From Avrilella dinanensis (lineage in GTDB: Bacteria; Bacteroidota; Bacteroidia; Flavobacteriales; Flavobacteriaceae), in assembly GCF_002807015.1 (NCBI RefSeq), contig NZ_NIPO01000001.1:2035215-2099214 (forward strand): a stretch of DNA of 64,000 nt, in the 5' to 3' direction. Positions 17,362-27,200 of this stretch are shown in pieces (position 1 is the stretch's first letter; each line of letters opens with the position of its first letter). The notes under the pieces are model-generated. The model ran no database searches. It was given only the letters and a program-made list of their open reading frames with translations, and was not told the DNA's origin. The translations under genes were made by a program, and so were the position numbers.

Positions 17362-18246
17362 ATGCAGCAGTTTGTGGGTACGGGTGTCGCACTGATTACA
17401 CCTTTCAAAAAAGATTATTCGGTTGATGTCGAGGCATTAAAAAAAATTGTAGAATACAATATCTCTTCCGGCATTGATTATCTCGTCGTTTTGGGCACAA
17501 CGGGCGAATCTGCCACGCTAACCACAGAGGAAAAAGAGCTGGTCAAAGAAACCATCATAAACGTCAATAACGGCAGATTACCATTGGTTTTGGGCATAGG
17601 CGGAAATAATACTGCCGATGTTGTTTACCAGTTAAAAAATACGGATTTGTCAAAATTTGATGCGGTGTTATCCGTTTCGCCTTATTATAACAAACCTACC
17701 CAGGAAGGAATTTACCAACATTACAAAATGCTGGCGGAAAATTCCCCGCTGCCGATTATTTTATACAATGTTCCGGGGCGAACATCAAGTAATATTCTGC
17801 CTAAAACTGTGCTGAGGCTTGCTCGTGATTTTTCCAACATCATCGGAATTAAAGAAGCTTCGGGCGATATCGTTCAGGCAATGGATATTATCAAAGATAA
17901 ACCAAAAGATTTTTTGGTTATTTCTGGTGACGATATGATTACGTTGCCAATGGTTTTGGCTGGCGGAGCTGGTGTAATATCTGTGATTGGCGAAGGTTTT
18001 CCAAAAGAATTTTCTGCTATGATCAAGCTTGGATTGGAACGAAAAGTTGACGAGGCTTACACCATTCATTATAACCTGATGGATATTACAAATATGATTT
18101 TTGAACAAGGTAATCCGGCAGGAATCAAAGAAGTTTTCAGTCATTTAGAGCTTTGCGAAAATACCGTTCGGTTACCGTTAGTCCCTGTTGATGCCGATTT
18201 ATCAGCACGAATCAAACAATTCATTCAACAATTTAAAAACAAATAA
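17362..18246 (+). CDS. dapA: 4-hydroxy-tetrahydrodipicolinate synthase
   Basis: It condenses pyruvate and aspartate semialdehyde, the first committed step of lysine/diaminopimelate synthesis. In this 294-residue TIM barrel the Schiff-base Lys is K164 in IGIKEASGD, the proton-relay Tyr is Y135 in LYNVPGRT, and GTTGES (45-50) and [11 protein letters not shown] (106-116) are intact. dapF of the same pathway lies far off at 54.5 kb. It is followed at 1 bp by ferritin. Confidence 0.96.
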   Translation: MQQFVGTGVALITPFKKDYSVDVEALKKIVEYNISSGIDYLVVLGTTGESATLTTEEKELVKETIINVNNGRLPLVLGIGGNNTADVVYQLKNTDLSKFDAVLSVSPYYNKPTQEGIYQHYKMLAENSPLPIILYNVPGRTSSNILPKTVLRLARDFSNIIGIKEASGDIVQAMDIIKDKPKDFLVISGDDMITLPMVLAGGAGVISVIGEGFPKEFSAMIKLGLERKVDEAYTIHYNLMDITNMIFEQGNPAGIKEVFSHLELCENTVRLPLVPVDADLSARIKQFIQQFKNK

Positions 18247-18247
18247 T

Positions 18248-18757
18248 ATGTTATCGAAAAATTTAGAAAAAGCATTAAACCAACAGGTAAAAATTGAGGG
18301 CGATTCTTCACAGATATATTTATCAATGGCTTCATGGGCTGAAAATCAAGGATTTGAAGGCATAGCTACTTTCATGTACGCCCAATCTGACGAAGAGCGT
18401 ATGCACATGCTCAAACTGATTAAATACATCAACCAACGTGGTGGCGAAGCGATTATTCCGGAAGTAGCAAAACCGGAACTGGACCATACGTCGTTCAAAA
18501 CACTTTTTACACAATTATTTGAACATGAGGTTTTTGTATCAAAAAGCATTAATGATTTGGTTCATATTTCGCTGGAAGAAAGAGATTATGCTACGCACAA
18601 CTTCCTGCAATGGTATGTTTCTGAGCAAATCGAAGAAGAAGCCACAGCAAGAACGATTTTAGACAAAATCAACCTTATCGGCGACGACAAAGGCGGTTTG
18701 TATCTGTTTGATAACGATATGAAAAACTTTCCGGCACAAAACGCTGAATTGGCTTAA
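18248..18757 (+). CDS. ftnA: ferritin
   Basis: The ATG at 18248 is chosen; a longer frame would overlap dapA by 59 bp. The 169-residue protein has the non-haem ferritin core: ferroxidase-centre residues in IEGDSSQIYLSMASWAE, SDEERMHM (E-x2-H pattern) and SEQIEEEATA. It stores iron as a 24-mer shell in the cytoplasm. It follows dapA closely and may share its transcript; it is convergent with aroK. Confidence 0.93.
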   Translation: MLSKNLEKALNQQVKIEGDSSQIYLSMASWAENQGFEGIATFMYAQSDEERMHMLKLIKYINQRGGEAIIPEVAKPELDHTSFKTLFTQLFEHEVFVSKSINDLVHISLEERDYATHNFLQWYVSEQIEEEATARTILDKINLIGDDKGGLYLFDNDMKNFPAQNAELA

Positions 18758-18771
18758 AACACAATTTATTT

Positions 18772-18798
18772 CGACGTCACGATGACCTTGTGACGTCG
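18772..18798. repeat. perfect 9-bp inverted repeat between ferritin and aroK
   Basis: CGACGTCAC and GTGACGTCG form a perfect stem around a 9-nt loop. It sits between convergent genes and has no clear T-run, so it may be a bidirectional terminator or a remnant of the GTCATTCCGACG repeat family. Confidence 0.5.
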
Positions 18799-18811
18799 GA
18801 AATATAATTCC

Positions 18812-19327
18812 TTACAAAAACGATTTTATTTCAGTTACAATTTCTTCAATTGTTTTATCGTCCGTATTTACTGAAAATTTTGCCTGATTATAGTAAAAAG
18901 AGCGTTCCAGCAAATGTTGCCCGATATAGCCTTTTTTATCGCTGATATTGCTCAATAAAGGGCGATTATCTTCGTCTGCTTCAATCCTGTCCACCAAAGT
19001 AGTTACTTTCGCTTTCAGGTACACCGATAGCACATCTTCCCGCTGAAAAACCAAATGATTGTTAGCATAACAAGGTGTTCCGCCACCCAAACTCAAAACA
19101 AAAGACTGAGGTTGTTCTATCCATTCATTCAACAACAGATATTCTTGTTTACGAAAAAATATTTCGCCGTTTTGCTCAAATATTTCCTGTACAGATTTGT
19201 GATTTTTCTGCTCGATGAGCTTATCTAAATCGAAGTATTCAACTCCTAATTCATCTGCCAAAACCTTGCCGACAACCGATTTTCCGCTTGCCATATAACC
19301 GGTTAATAAAATTTTTTTTCTGTCCAA
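18812..19327 (-). CDS. aroK: shikimate kinase
   Basis: It phosphorylates shikimate in aromatic amino-acid synthesis. This 171-residue P-loop protein has Walker A GYMASGKSVVGK (about residues 9-20), the shikimate-binding FDLDKLIEQ and FFRKQE, SLGGGTPCY, and the lid residues DRIEADEDNRPLL. It is a single gene, convergent with ferritin. Confidence 0.95.
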   Translation of the reverse strand: MDRKKILLTGYMASGKSVVGKVLADELGVEYFDLDKLIEQKNHKSVQEIFEQNGEIFFRKQEYLLLNEWIEQPQSFVLSLGGGTPCYANNHLVFQREDVLSVYLKAKVTTLVDRIEADEDNRPLLSNISDKKGYIGQHLLERSFYYNQAKFSVNTDDKTIEEIVTEIKSFL

Positions 19328-19393
19328 ATGTTTGTTTGTTAAAGCATTAATAAATCAAAATGAATAAAGCTTCGAAATTAATTAAAAAATCTA

Positions 19394-19423
19394 TTGTATT
19401 TACAAAAAAGTCCGCTATATTTG
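19394..19423 (+). promoter_or_regulatory. tRNA-Lys promoter (Bacteroidota -33/-7)
   Basis: TTG at 19394-19396 and TATATTTG at 19416-19423 are 19 nt apart, an exact match to the Bacteroidota housekeeping consensus. The start point would fall about 13-15 nt before the first tRNA. Confidence 0.85.
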
Positions 19424-19443
19424 CACCCGCAAGTTTGTTGCAA

Positions 19444-19516
19444 GACTCGATAGCTCAGTTGGTAGAGCACAACACTTTTAATGTTGGGGTCCTGGGTTCG
19501 AGCCCCAGTCGGGTCA
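19444..19516 (+). tRNA. tRNA-Lys (TTT), copy 1
   Basis: The 73 nt fold as a standard cloverleaf: acceptor GACTCGA/TCGGGTC (one G-T), D-arm GCTC/GAGC, anticodon stem CAACA/TGTTG with loop CTTTTAA (anticodon TTT), and T-arm CTGGG/CCCAG with TTCGAGC. The discriminator base is A and no CCA is encoded. Confidence 0.97.
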
Positions 19517-19546
19517 CATATTTTTTTATTGCGGTTAATCATTACA

Positions 19547-19619
19547 GACTCGATAGCTCAGTTGGTAGAGCACAACACTTTTAATGTTGGGGTCCTGGGT
19601 TCGAGCCCCAGTCGGGTCA
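19547..19619 (+). tRNA. tRNA-Lys (TTT), copy 2
   Basis: This copy is identical over all 73 nt to copy 1, which ends 30 bp upstream. The two are probably one transcript from the promoter at 19394, ended by the hairpin at 19626. Confidence 0.97.
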
Positions 19620-19625
19620 CAAAGC

Positions 19626-19656
19626 AAAAGACAAATCTATAAGGTTTGTCTTTTTT
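19626..19656. terminator. terminator between tRNA-Lys pair and pigment operon end
   Basis: AAAAGACAAA pairs with TTTGTCTTTT over an 8-nt loop, followed by more T. It is flanked by A-runs and T-runs, so it could work in both directions, for the tRNAs and for the converging pigment operon. Confidence 0.75.
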
Positions 19657-20947
19657 ATTTTATTCTTCTATCCACCAGATATATCGGTTTTCTACTTTTC
19701 GGATCAAAAACAATTTTGTTTAACTCTTCCAAATCAGCAAATTCAACCTTTGGAGTTACTCTTAATTTAGATTGCAGGTACTCTTTTATCTGATTCAGAA
19801 ATTCATACGAAGTATCGGTTGAGGCAACCCGAATCAAAATATCATCATTTCCTGCTTCATTAATATAAAGTTCAATCAGATACAGTTGAATCTGGTCAAA
19901 GAATTTCAGCAGATCATAAATGGCAGGAGGATAAATCGTTGTGCCTTTGTACTTTATCATCTGTTCCTTTCTACCCAAAACAGGTCCTATTCTTTGGGTA
20001 TTTCTTCCGCATTGGCATTTTTCTGAAAAAACCTGAACAATATCCCCTGTTTTAAATCGTAGCAAAGGCATTGCCTCAACTCCCAAAGTGGTTACGGTTA
20101 ATTCGCCTGATTTTCCCGCTTTTACAGGATTGTTATTTTCGTCCAAAACCTCAATAATAATCAGTTCGGGGTGATGGTGTCCTCCGTTTTGAAACTCACA
20201 TTCGGTAAAAGCAGTACTCATTTCGGTTGAGGCATAAGTAGAATACAACTCAATATTCCATTTGGATAAAATCTTGTCAGACAAAATACTATTTGATAAA
20301 TCCTGATTTCTCAAAGATTCTCCAATACAAACCACACCTTTTACTCCAGAAGTATGGTAATCTATTCCGTTTGCCTCCGCATATTCGAGCATTTTAAGCA
20401 AAAAAGAGGGAACAGTAATCAGATATTTTGGGTTGTTTTCAAAAATAGAGTCCCATTGTAATTGCGGGGTTCCCGCTCCAATTCTGACAACTCCTGCTCC
20501 GAGTTTTCGAAGTCCTAGGAAATAAGCCAATCCTGCCACAAAACGTCTGTCAATGGTCGTCATCAGCTGAACGACATCACCTTTTCGGATTCCCGAACAG
20601 GTCAATGAAATCGCCTCATTGTAAGCCAATCGTTCCAAATCATTATCCGTCAATCCGAACGAAACGGGTCTTCCAAGCGTTCCCGAAGTCGCGGCATAAT
20701 CAATAATTTCACTCATCGGAACACAAAAGAAATCTTTGTTATGCAACTGCAAATCCGTTTTGGTCGTAACAGGAATTTGCTGTAAATCTTCCAAAGTTTT
20801 TATCTGAGAAACATCAATATTGTGCTTAGAAAACATATCCTGATAAAAAGGCGATTTTTCTTTTAGATAAAGCATAAGCTCTTTGAGCTTTTGCTCCTGA
20901 AAAGCCTTTATTTCCTGTGTTTCTGCTAATTCTATATTTGGAGTCAT
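19655..20947 (-). CDS. AMP-dependent acyl ligase (phenylacetate-CoA ligase-like) of the flexirubin cluster
   Basis: This 430-residue adenylate-forming enzyme is of PaaK type: the phosphate-binding loop is AATSGTLGRPVSFG (about 86-99), with YSTYASTEMSTAFTEC in the core, LLRFKTGDIVQV, and GRKEQMIKYKG of the C-terminal lid. It most likely activates the aryl starter (p-coumarate or its oxidised form) and loads it on CoA or ACP; the substrate is inferred from the cluster. A cluster of four Cys near CQCGR could bind metal. It is the last gene of the operon, overlapping the C45 gene by 4 bp. Confidence 0.85.
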   Translation of the reverse strand: MTPNIELAETQEIKAFQEQKLKELMLYLKEKSPFYQDMFSKHNIDVSQIKTLEDLQQIPVTTKTDLQLHNKDFFCVPMSEIIDYAATSGTLGRPVSFGLTDNDLERLAYNEAISLTCSGIRKGDVVQLMTTIDRRFVAGLAYFLGLRKLGAGVVRIGAGTPQLQWDSIFENNPKYLITVPSFLLKMLEYAEANGIDYHTSGVKGVVCIGESLRNQDLSNSILSDKILSKWNIELYSTYASTEMSTAFTECEFQNGGHHHPELIIIEVLDENNNPVKAGKSGELTVTTLGVEAMPLLRFKTGDIVQVFSEKCQCGRNTQRIGPVLGRKEQMIKYKGTTIYPPAIYDLLKFFDQIQLYLIELYINEAGNDDILIRVASTDTSYEFLNQIKEYLQSKLRVTPKVEFADLEELNKIVFDPKSRKPIYLVDRRIK

Positions 20948-22749
20948 CTTAATTTTCGATTGATTTTCTTTAAATATTTTTCGACGTTTCTTTGGTCGGG
21001 CAAGGTAGTGATTTCTTTGGAAAGTGCCTTTTCAAATTCGGTTTGAGAGGCTTTGTAATAGCCTTTTTCGTAATAATATTTCCCTATTTTGTAATAAACA
21101 GACCATAAATCAGGGTTTAATTGCTGATATTTTCGGATTTCTTCCGAAGATAAATCTGACTTATCGGAAATGGCTTTGTCTATTTTTCGGTCTTCAATTC
21201 GGTATAATTCGTAGTTTTTATATTCGTCTGATTCCAAAAAATCATCTTTGGGAATAGTCAATTCTTTTTTGTGTTGTGAAGCAAATTCCTTTTTCTCAGA
21301 AGAAAAAATCTCTTTCAAATCATAAGCGACAAATTCCCCCAACTGATACGGACTTGACGAAACCCACATCAATAAATCTTCGGGCTGAAAAATTACCGAA
21401 TGATGTGCCAAAAGCTGATTCAGTGCTTTTTCGTTTCCGTAACCGATAAGTTCGTCTTTCAGTCCCCCTCGATTTCGCAATAAACCGGCTATTTTTTGAG
21501 GATTCATCTTAGGTTGTTCCGACAAGATTTCTTCCATTCTGTCAAATCGATATTGCGAATGGCTTTCTAAAATGTGCTGCTTGTTATTTTCATCATTCGC
21601 ATAAGCCTCACTTCTGAAATGATTGGTACAAACAAGCTCATTATTAGCAACTTCAAACACTCCGAAATTTTCAGGCGACATTTCAATCAATACTGCTTTT
21701 CGGTCTTTCGCACTGCTGACCATTAAGGCTTCCGATACGAAAACTTCCCTTTTTCGGGCAATGCTTACAGCCTCATCAATGGTTGTGGCATATTGCAGAA
21801 TTTCCCTTGCTACAATCGAAATCGGCGTTTTGGCGACCACAGGAATATCCGATTTTCCTGCATTCATCGTAATGGTCAAACCCGCTTTGTTCATTCCCGA
21901 AACCACTCCAATCATTCCTGCCCAAGTAACCGTTGCAAACGGATAACCTTCATCGGGATTAACAAAAGTTATGATTTTATTTTTGGCAAAATCATCTCCT
22001 GCATAAAAATCAAAATTCCGCCCCAAAAGCAATTTTCCATCCTCTGTCTTGTCATTCCACAAAGCAACCGATGAACAGCCTACCAAAGCCAAATCCTGCA
22101 TAGCGTGTCCGATATCGTGAGCTCCGTGCAAATATAGACTTCGCAAATATTTCGGAGCTATATCGTCATATTTATTTGTAGCATAGCGAGATACTCCGTA
22201 AATTTCGGTTTTATATTCTTCAGGAATATGTAGATACATTTCTCGATTGTACCATTTTAGAAATTGACGAAGTAACGACTGTTTGAATTTTGAGGGAACG
22301 ATTTCTTTTACTTTTCCGAAAAAAACATCTTCCTGATAATGGTATAAAGGCTCGTATAAAGCCCCCATAATCAATCCTCTTTCCAACGGGTTTCCCGAAA
22401 CATAGAGTTCCCATTGTCCGAATTTATTTTGTACTAAAAAATTCTCTTCCGAAGAAAAAAGCGAATCCGAATGTTTTATGACTTTGGGAATTTCGTGGTT
22501 ATAGTCCGTAATCGGTTGATGACGAACAGATTTCGATATTCCGCAAGAAGTAAGCGAAACGAGAATAAACAAGGAAAAAAAACTAATGACTTGTCTAAAA
22601 TTGGTTAACCCTTTTAATTTTCTGTCATTCTGAATGGAATAAAATGGAATGAAGAGTCTCAAATCGTTGATTTTTAAAGAGATTCCTCCTTTGTCGGAAT
22701 GACAAAAAACATTTTTATTAAACTTTAAACAGCTTCTAAACCATTTCAT
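20944..22749 (-). CDS. C45-family autoproteolytic acyltransferase/hydrolase lipoprotein
   Basis: The protein is 601 residues from an ATG that overlaps the preceding stop by 14 bp. Residues about 15-45 are a translated dispersed repeat; a signal peptide with lipobox (LVSLTSC, Cys69) then follows. The Ntn-hydrolase domain covers about 110-430, with the presumed self-cleavage nucleophile Cys225 in ALVGCSSVALWN and the family stretch GRNFDF and MIGVVSGMNKAGLTI. The C-terminus (about 545-600) looks like a TPR pair. Relatives of acyl-CoA:6-APA acyltransferase make or break amide bonds; it could trim or transfer an acyl group on the pigment at the outer membrane (inference). Confidence 0.8.
   Translation of the reverse strand: MKWFRSCLKFNKNVFCHSDKGGISLKINDLRLFIPFYSIQNDRKLKGLTNFRQVISFFSLFILVSLTSCGISKSVRHQPITDYNHEIPKVIKHSDSLFSSEENFLVQNKFGQWELYVSGNPLERGLIMGALYEPLYHYQEDVFFGKVKEIVPSKFKQSLLRQFLKWYNREMYLHIPEEYKTEIYGVSRYATNKYDDIAPKYLRSLYLHGAHDIGHAMQDLALVGCSSVALWNDKTEDGKLLLGRNFDFYAGDDFAKNKIITFVNPDEGYPFATVTWAGMIGVVSGMNKAGLTITMNAGKSDIPVVAKTPISIVAREILQYATTIDEAVSIARKREVFVSEALMVSSAKDRKAVLIEMSPENFGVFEVANNELVCTNHFRSEAYANDENNKQHILESHSQYRFDRMEEILSEQPKMNPQKIAGLLRNRGGLKDELIGYGNEKALNQLLAHHSVIFQPEDLLMWVSSSPYQLGEFVAYDLKEIFSSEKKEFASQHKKELTIPKDDFLESDEYKNYELYRIEDRKIDKAISDKSDLSSEEIRKYQQLNPDLWSVYYKIGKYYYEKGYYKASQTEFEKALSKEITTLPDQRNVEKYLKKINRKLR
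22622..22705. repeat. dispersed palindromic repeat read in frame in the C45 gene
   Basis: Outer arms CTGTCATTCTGAATGGAA and CCTTTGTCGGAATGACAAA are inverted (ATTC/GAAT, GTCATT/AATGAC), with GAGTCTC and GAGATTCCTCC inside. It matches the 15375-15545 family. It is uninterrupted by stops in the C45 reading frame. Confidence 0.65.
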
Positions 22750-24292
22750 TTTCTTTCTGTTTTTCTAAAGCTGAAATTTCGTTGTTTATCTTATCGACCA
22801 GATATTGTTTTCCGACAATTTCGGTACAAGTCTGAACAGCTCCGATAGTTACTCCCAAAACTCCGTGCATATTGATACTCTGCCCTGTCAGAAACAGATT
22901 ATCGAGTTTGGTTTTAGGCGAAATAAATGTCTTTAACGGATTTTCGGAGTCTTTAATATAACCGTATAGATTTCCGTTAAATCCTCCGATATAATCCCGG
23001 TACGACAAAGGTGTGGAAACGTGAACTGACTTGACTTTTCCTTTAATGTGCGGGTATCTTTTTTCGATTTCCCGCATAAAAACATTGGCTTTTTCCTGTT
23101 TGAAAGCCTCGTAATCTGCCCCTCTTTCCGAAGGATTGGCAACCGTATTCTGCGTTTCTTTCCACTTTTCAAATTCGGAAAAATGCAGGTAGGTAATTCC
23201 TGTCATACTTTCTGCCCATTGCTGATTTTCTTCCGAAACATTCATCGAAAGCATAAAAGCCTCCGGCCACGATTCGGGCGTATATTCGTTGGCATTCCAA
23301 ACCCTTTTGCTATCCCGAAAATGGTAATTATTATAGTTCATATATTCCACCGAATTCGGTTCAAAAACAATATAAACGCTCAAAGCAGCAGGTAAAACTT
23401 CCAATCCTTTAATCCGTGAATAATAGGATTTCCGGAACTTATCGCTCCCTACCATATCCAAAGTGGTTTTCGGTTCAATATTAGAAATGAAAATATCCCC
23501 GAAATAGGTTTCCCCATCTTTGGTATTGGCACTAATAATCCGATTTTCTTCGGAACTAAAATTGATTACTTCCTTGCGTTTATAGACTTCCCCTCCGTAT
23601 TTTTTGAGTTGTTTTATCAACTGTTTGGTTATCTGACTTCCTCCGTTCAGACATCTCCAGGCACTCTGAATATAAGAGTTTACCGAAAGTGCGTGAACAT
23701 ACAACGGAGTTTTTTCCGGAATTCCCGCGTACAAAAAGTTTGAGCCTGCCAAAACGGCTCTCAATTTCTCGTTTTTGGTCAGTTCGATAAAATATCGTTG
23801 AGCATTTATCGATAAAACTTCGGCTGGGTGTCCTTCTCCATAATTCAGATTATACAACGGAAAAGCGTCACAGATTTCCTGAATTTTCCTGCAATATTCC
23901 TCAATAGCCTCTTTTTCTTCAGGAAAATATTTGAGTAGTTGTTTGGTGAAATTTTTGTAACCCTGTGCGTGCGGATATTCTGTCGGGTCGTCTCCAAATG
24001 AAATTACATCATAGGCATTTTTGTCCATTCGGGAAAGTTTCAGACTGTCCATTATCCCGATATAGCTGAAATATTTATAGAGATTCTGCCCCTTATCCAA
24101 AGCACCAATATAATGAACTCCCGTATCAAAAATGCGTTTGTCACGGGAAAAAGTCTGTAAATTTCCTCCAAACTGTTGATTTTTTTCGAGTACACAGACT
24201 TTTTTGCCTTCTTTAGCCAAAATAATAGCGGAAACAAGCCCTCCAAGACCGCTCCCGACAATTACGACATCGTATTTTTTTGTGTTATTCAT
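22736..24292 (-). CDS. FAD-dependent oxidoreductase of the phytoene desaturase / RetSat type
   Basis: This 518-residue protein starts with the dinucleotide motif VVIVGSGLGGLVSAIILAKE (about 9-28) and VLEKNQQFGGNLQTF, and continues with FDTGVHYIG, typical of the CrtI/retinol-saturase group; the C-terminal FAD-binding end FLTGQSINMHGVLGVTIGA is present. The family adds or removes hydrogen on polyenes, and related genes are common in flexirubin clusters, so it may set the final double-bond number of the polyene or reduce a precursor (inference). It overlaps both neighbours. Confidence 0.85.
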   Translation of the reverse strand: MNNTKKYDVVIVGSGLGGLVSAIILAKEGKKVCVLEKNQQFGGNLQTFSRDKRIFDTGVHYIGALDKGQNLYKYFSYIGIMDSLKLSRMDKNAYDVISFGDDPTEYPHAQGYKNFTKQLLKYFPEEKEAIEEYCRKIQEICDAFPLYNLNYGEGHPAEVLSINAQRYFIELTKNEKLRAVLAGSNFLYAGIPEKTPLYVHALSVNSYIQSAWRCLNGGSQITKQLIKQLKKYGGEVYKRKEVINFSSEENRIISANTKDGETYFGDIFISNIEPKTTLDMVGSDKFRKSYYSRIKGLEVLPAALSVYIVFEPNSVEYMNYNNYHFRDSKRVWNANEYTPESWPEAFMLSMNVSEENQQWAESMTGITYLHFSEFEKWKETQNTVANPSERGADYEAFKQEKANVFMREIEKRYPHIKGKVKSVHVSTPLSYRDYIGGFNGNLYGYIKDSENPLKTFISPKTKLDNLFLTGQSINMHGVLGVTIGAVQTCTEIVGKQYLVDKINNEISALEKQKENEMV

Positions 24293-27200
24293 TCCGGCTA
24301 AATCCTTTTACTCCATTTTCATTAACGAACTCCGTAAATTCATTGAAGTTTCCGATATTGGAGAACTTTACATTTCCAATCAAAAATATTTTTTTTACAG
24401 TATTAGGAATTGTTATCATATTATTTATTTCCGTGGAAATCAAAAGCGTATCAACGTCTTCTTCGGGCAAAGTTAATGTATTTCTGTACGTTATATTTCT
24501 TTTTCCGACAGGATAATTCACTTTAGCAACTTCTCGTTTTTCTTCATTTTCGATGAATGTAACGATTTTCCGTAAAGGATATTGCCAAGTCAAAAGTAAA
24601 TCAATCTGTCCGAAATTATCAGCTATATGATAGATTTTTGCCTTGCTATTAATCAGGATAAACAAAGCGTAATAAGCTGATTTGTTCTGATTAAAATCCG
24701 ATTTTACGGATTGAATAATCTCTGTATCTTTATACAAATAAGTCAGATATAGTTTCTTTTCAAAATAATCTTCATTTTCTATCTGTTTTCGTAATTCCGT
24801 GAATTCTGCTCTGAAAAAACGGTTTATTTTCTTGGTTTTTTCGGAATAGCTTTTGCCGAAATCAGTATTTTCAGGAGCAATCCGCTTTCCTATTTTGACG
24901 GTCATACTTCCGTCATAAATCGTAAAATCATTTTTTGGTTGTACTTCAGAATTTCCGTGAACGTAAACAGGTAAAATATCCAAATTAAATTGCTCTGCCA
25001 GATAAAACGCCCCTTTATGAAAACGCTTGATATGATTGTCTTCCGAACGTGTTCCCTCCGGAAAAACCATCAGTGAATAACCTTGCTCTACCTTTTCACG
25101 CAAATGCTCCACACTGCCATCAACTCCCTGCGAAACAGGGTAAAAACCAGCCATTTTCACAAATCTGCCAAAAACAGGCGAATTATACACCCAATCATTT
25201 ACCAGAAAAATAATATTCGGGCTGACCATACCCAATGTCAGCGAATCTAAAAACGACGTGTGGTTTGAAATGATAACAGACGGTTTGGAAAAATCTTCCT
25301 GATTCGGGTTGAGAATTTCTTTTTTAACAAAAGGATTGGAATACAAAACCGAAGTAAGGAATTTTGACATCAACTTCCTTAAATTCCGCATTTTATTTTC
25401 TTTATTTCCGATAGGAATAAGTATAAAAAATCGTCCGATTAAAGAAAGTAAAACACACCCGATTCCGTAATAAAAAAACGAAACAAATGAGTGCAGAAAC
25501 AGCCTTAACGTAATCGGGGATTTATGGCATTTTACCCTGTTTGTTATACAGATTTTAAACACAATCGGATAAAAAACAAATGTAATAATCAATGCCGAAA
25601 ACACCCCGATAAGCGACAAAGTCGAAATGGATTTCAGGGCAGGGTGCTTGGCAAAAACCAAAGCTCCGATTGCCAGAATCGTTGTCAAAACAGCCAATAA
25701 AATCGAAGTTCTGTACGTCGTCAGCTCACTTTTTCCGTAGGAATGTTCCTTTTGCAAGGCACTTGTCATAAAAATTGTAAAGTCAATTCCGTGTCCGAAA
25801 ATAAGTGTGGTAACAATCATACTGAAAATATTCAGCTGAATGTCAAACAATCCCATCAATCCCATTGTGATAAACCCTGTAATGGTTATCGGGACAAGGC
25901 TGATAAGCACCAATTCCAATCGTCTGAAGAAATACCACAAAATCAAAATAACCGCTATAAACGAATAATTTATCAATCGGTTAAAATCGGCTTTGAGATG
26001 TCCGAGAAAGGTTTCGTTGAGCTGTTTTCGGTCGATGACAAGCACTTCTTTTTCCTTTTCGGAAATGGATTTTACAAACTCGGCTCTTTTGTCATCATCA
26101 ACTTTCACTACCGAAGTAATGGTAAACAATCCGTCTTTTTCGCTTGTGAATTCCTCCGTAAAAAAAGCAGGGATTTTTGAATATTCATTCAAAGAAACCG
26201 TTTGAGGAATTTTATCTAATAACTCGTAAAATCGGTTATGCGTTTCGGGTTTAAAACCAATCTTTTCTCCTGATTCTATCAGGTTTTGTTGCAGGTTTTC
26301 TTTCTTGTTATCCGTCCAAAAGCGATTCCATTTTTCGATTTTCTGCTGTTGCTGTTCTTGTGATAAAACAATTCCCGAAAGGGAGCTGAAATCAAAAATT
26401 TCGTTGTTTTCTTGGTATTCTTTGAGGATTTTTTTCAGTTGAGCATTTTTCTGTAAAACTTCCTCTTTATCGTTTCCGTACAAAACCAAATACAATGATT
26501 TTGAAGTCAGATTGGTAGAGTTTTCCAACTGTTTTTCGACCTGTTTGAGTTCATCGGGAATGAAATTCAGTTTGGACAAATCATCATCAAAAGTTACTTT
26601 CTGATACGTAAAAAGACTAATTCCGATAAGCAATAAACTACCAAAAATCAGTACTTTATTCTTTTCAAATGAATAAGAAGCTAATCTGTCCAAAATGGAT
26701 TTTCGGGTTATACCCTCCACACTTTTCGGTCTGTACAAATGTGGAATAATAATTATCGAAAAAACAGCCGACATCACGACCGCAATCGAGGCAAAAATTC
26801 CCAAATCCTGCAAGGCTTCCGATTTGACAAAAAGCAAACACAAAAACGCAACAGCCGTTGTGGTACTACTCATTATCAACGGTTTGACAATGTCTTTGAA
26901 AAGCAATTCCACACTCGAATTGTTCCTGTAATGCGTGAGAATATGAAGTGAATAATCAATGGTAATTCCGAGCAAAACTGCTCCGATACTTATTGAAATA
27001 GCCGAAATACTGTCCCGCAAAAAATACATACACATCAATGCAAAGAATCCTCCGAAAACCGACGGAATAAAGATGATTACAGGAACATAAATTTTTCGGT
27101 AATACATTATCAACAAAAGCATTAGCACTCCCATTGACACCAAAACAGTAGTCAAAATATCGGTTTTAATCTGTTTGGCATTAGCCACTGCAATAAATGA

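Noticed and set aside
19360..19793. Open frames running through the tRNA-Lys pair
   Set aside because: They translate the tRNA sequences themselves and have no protein-like features; the tRNA cloverleafs explain the region.
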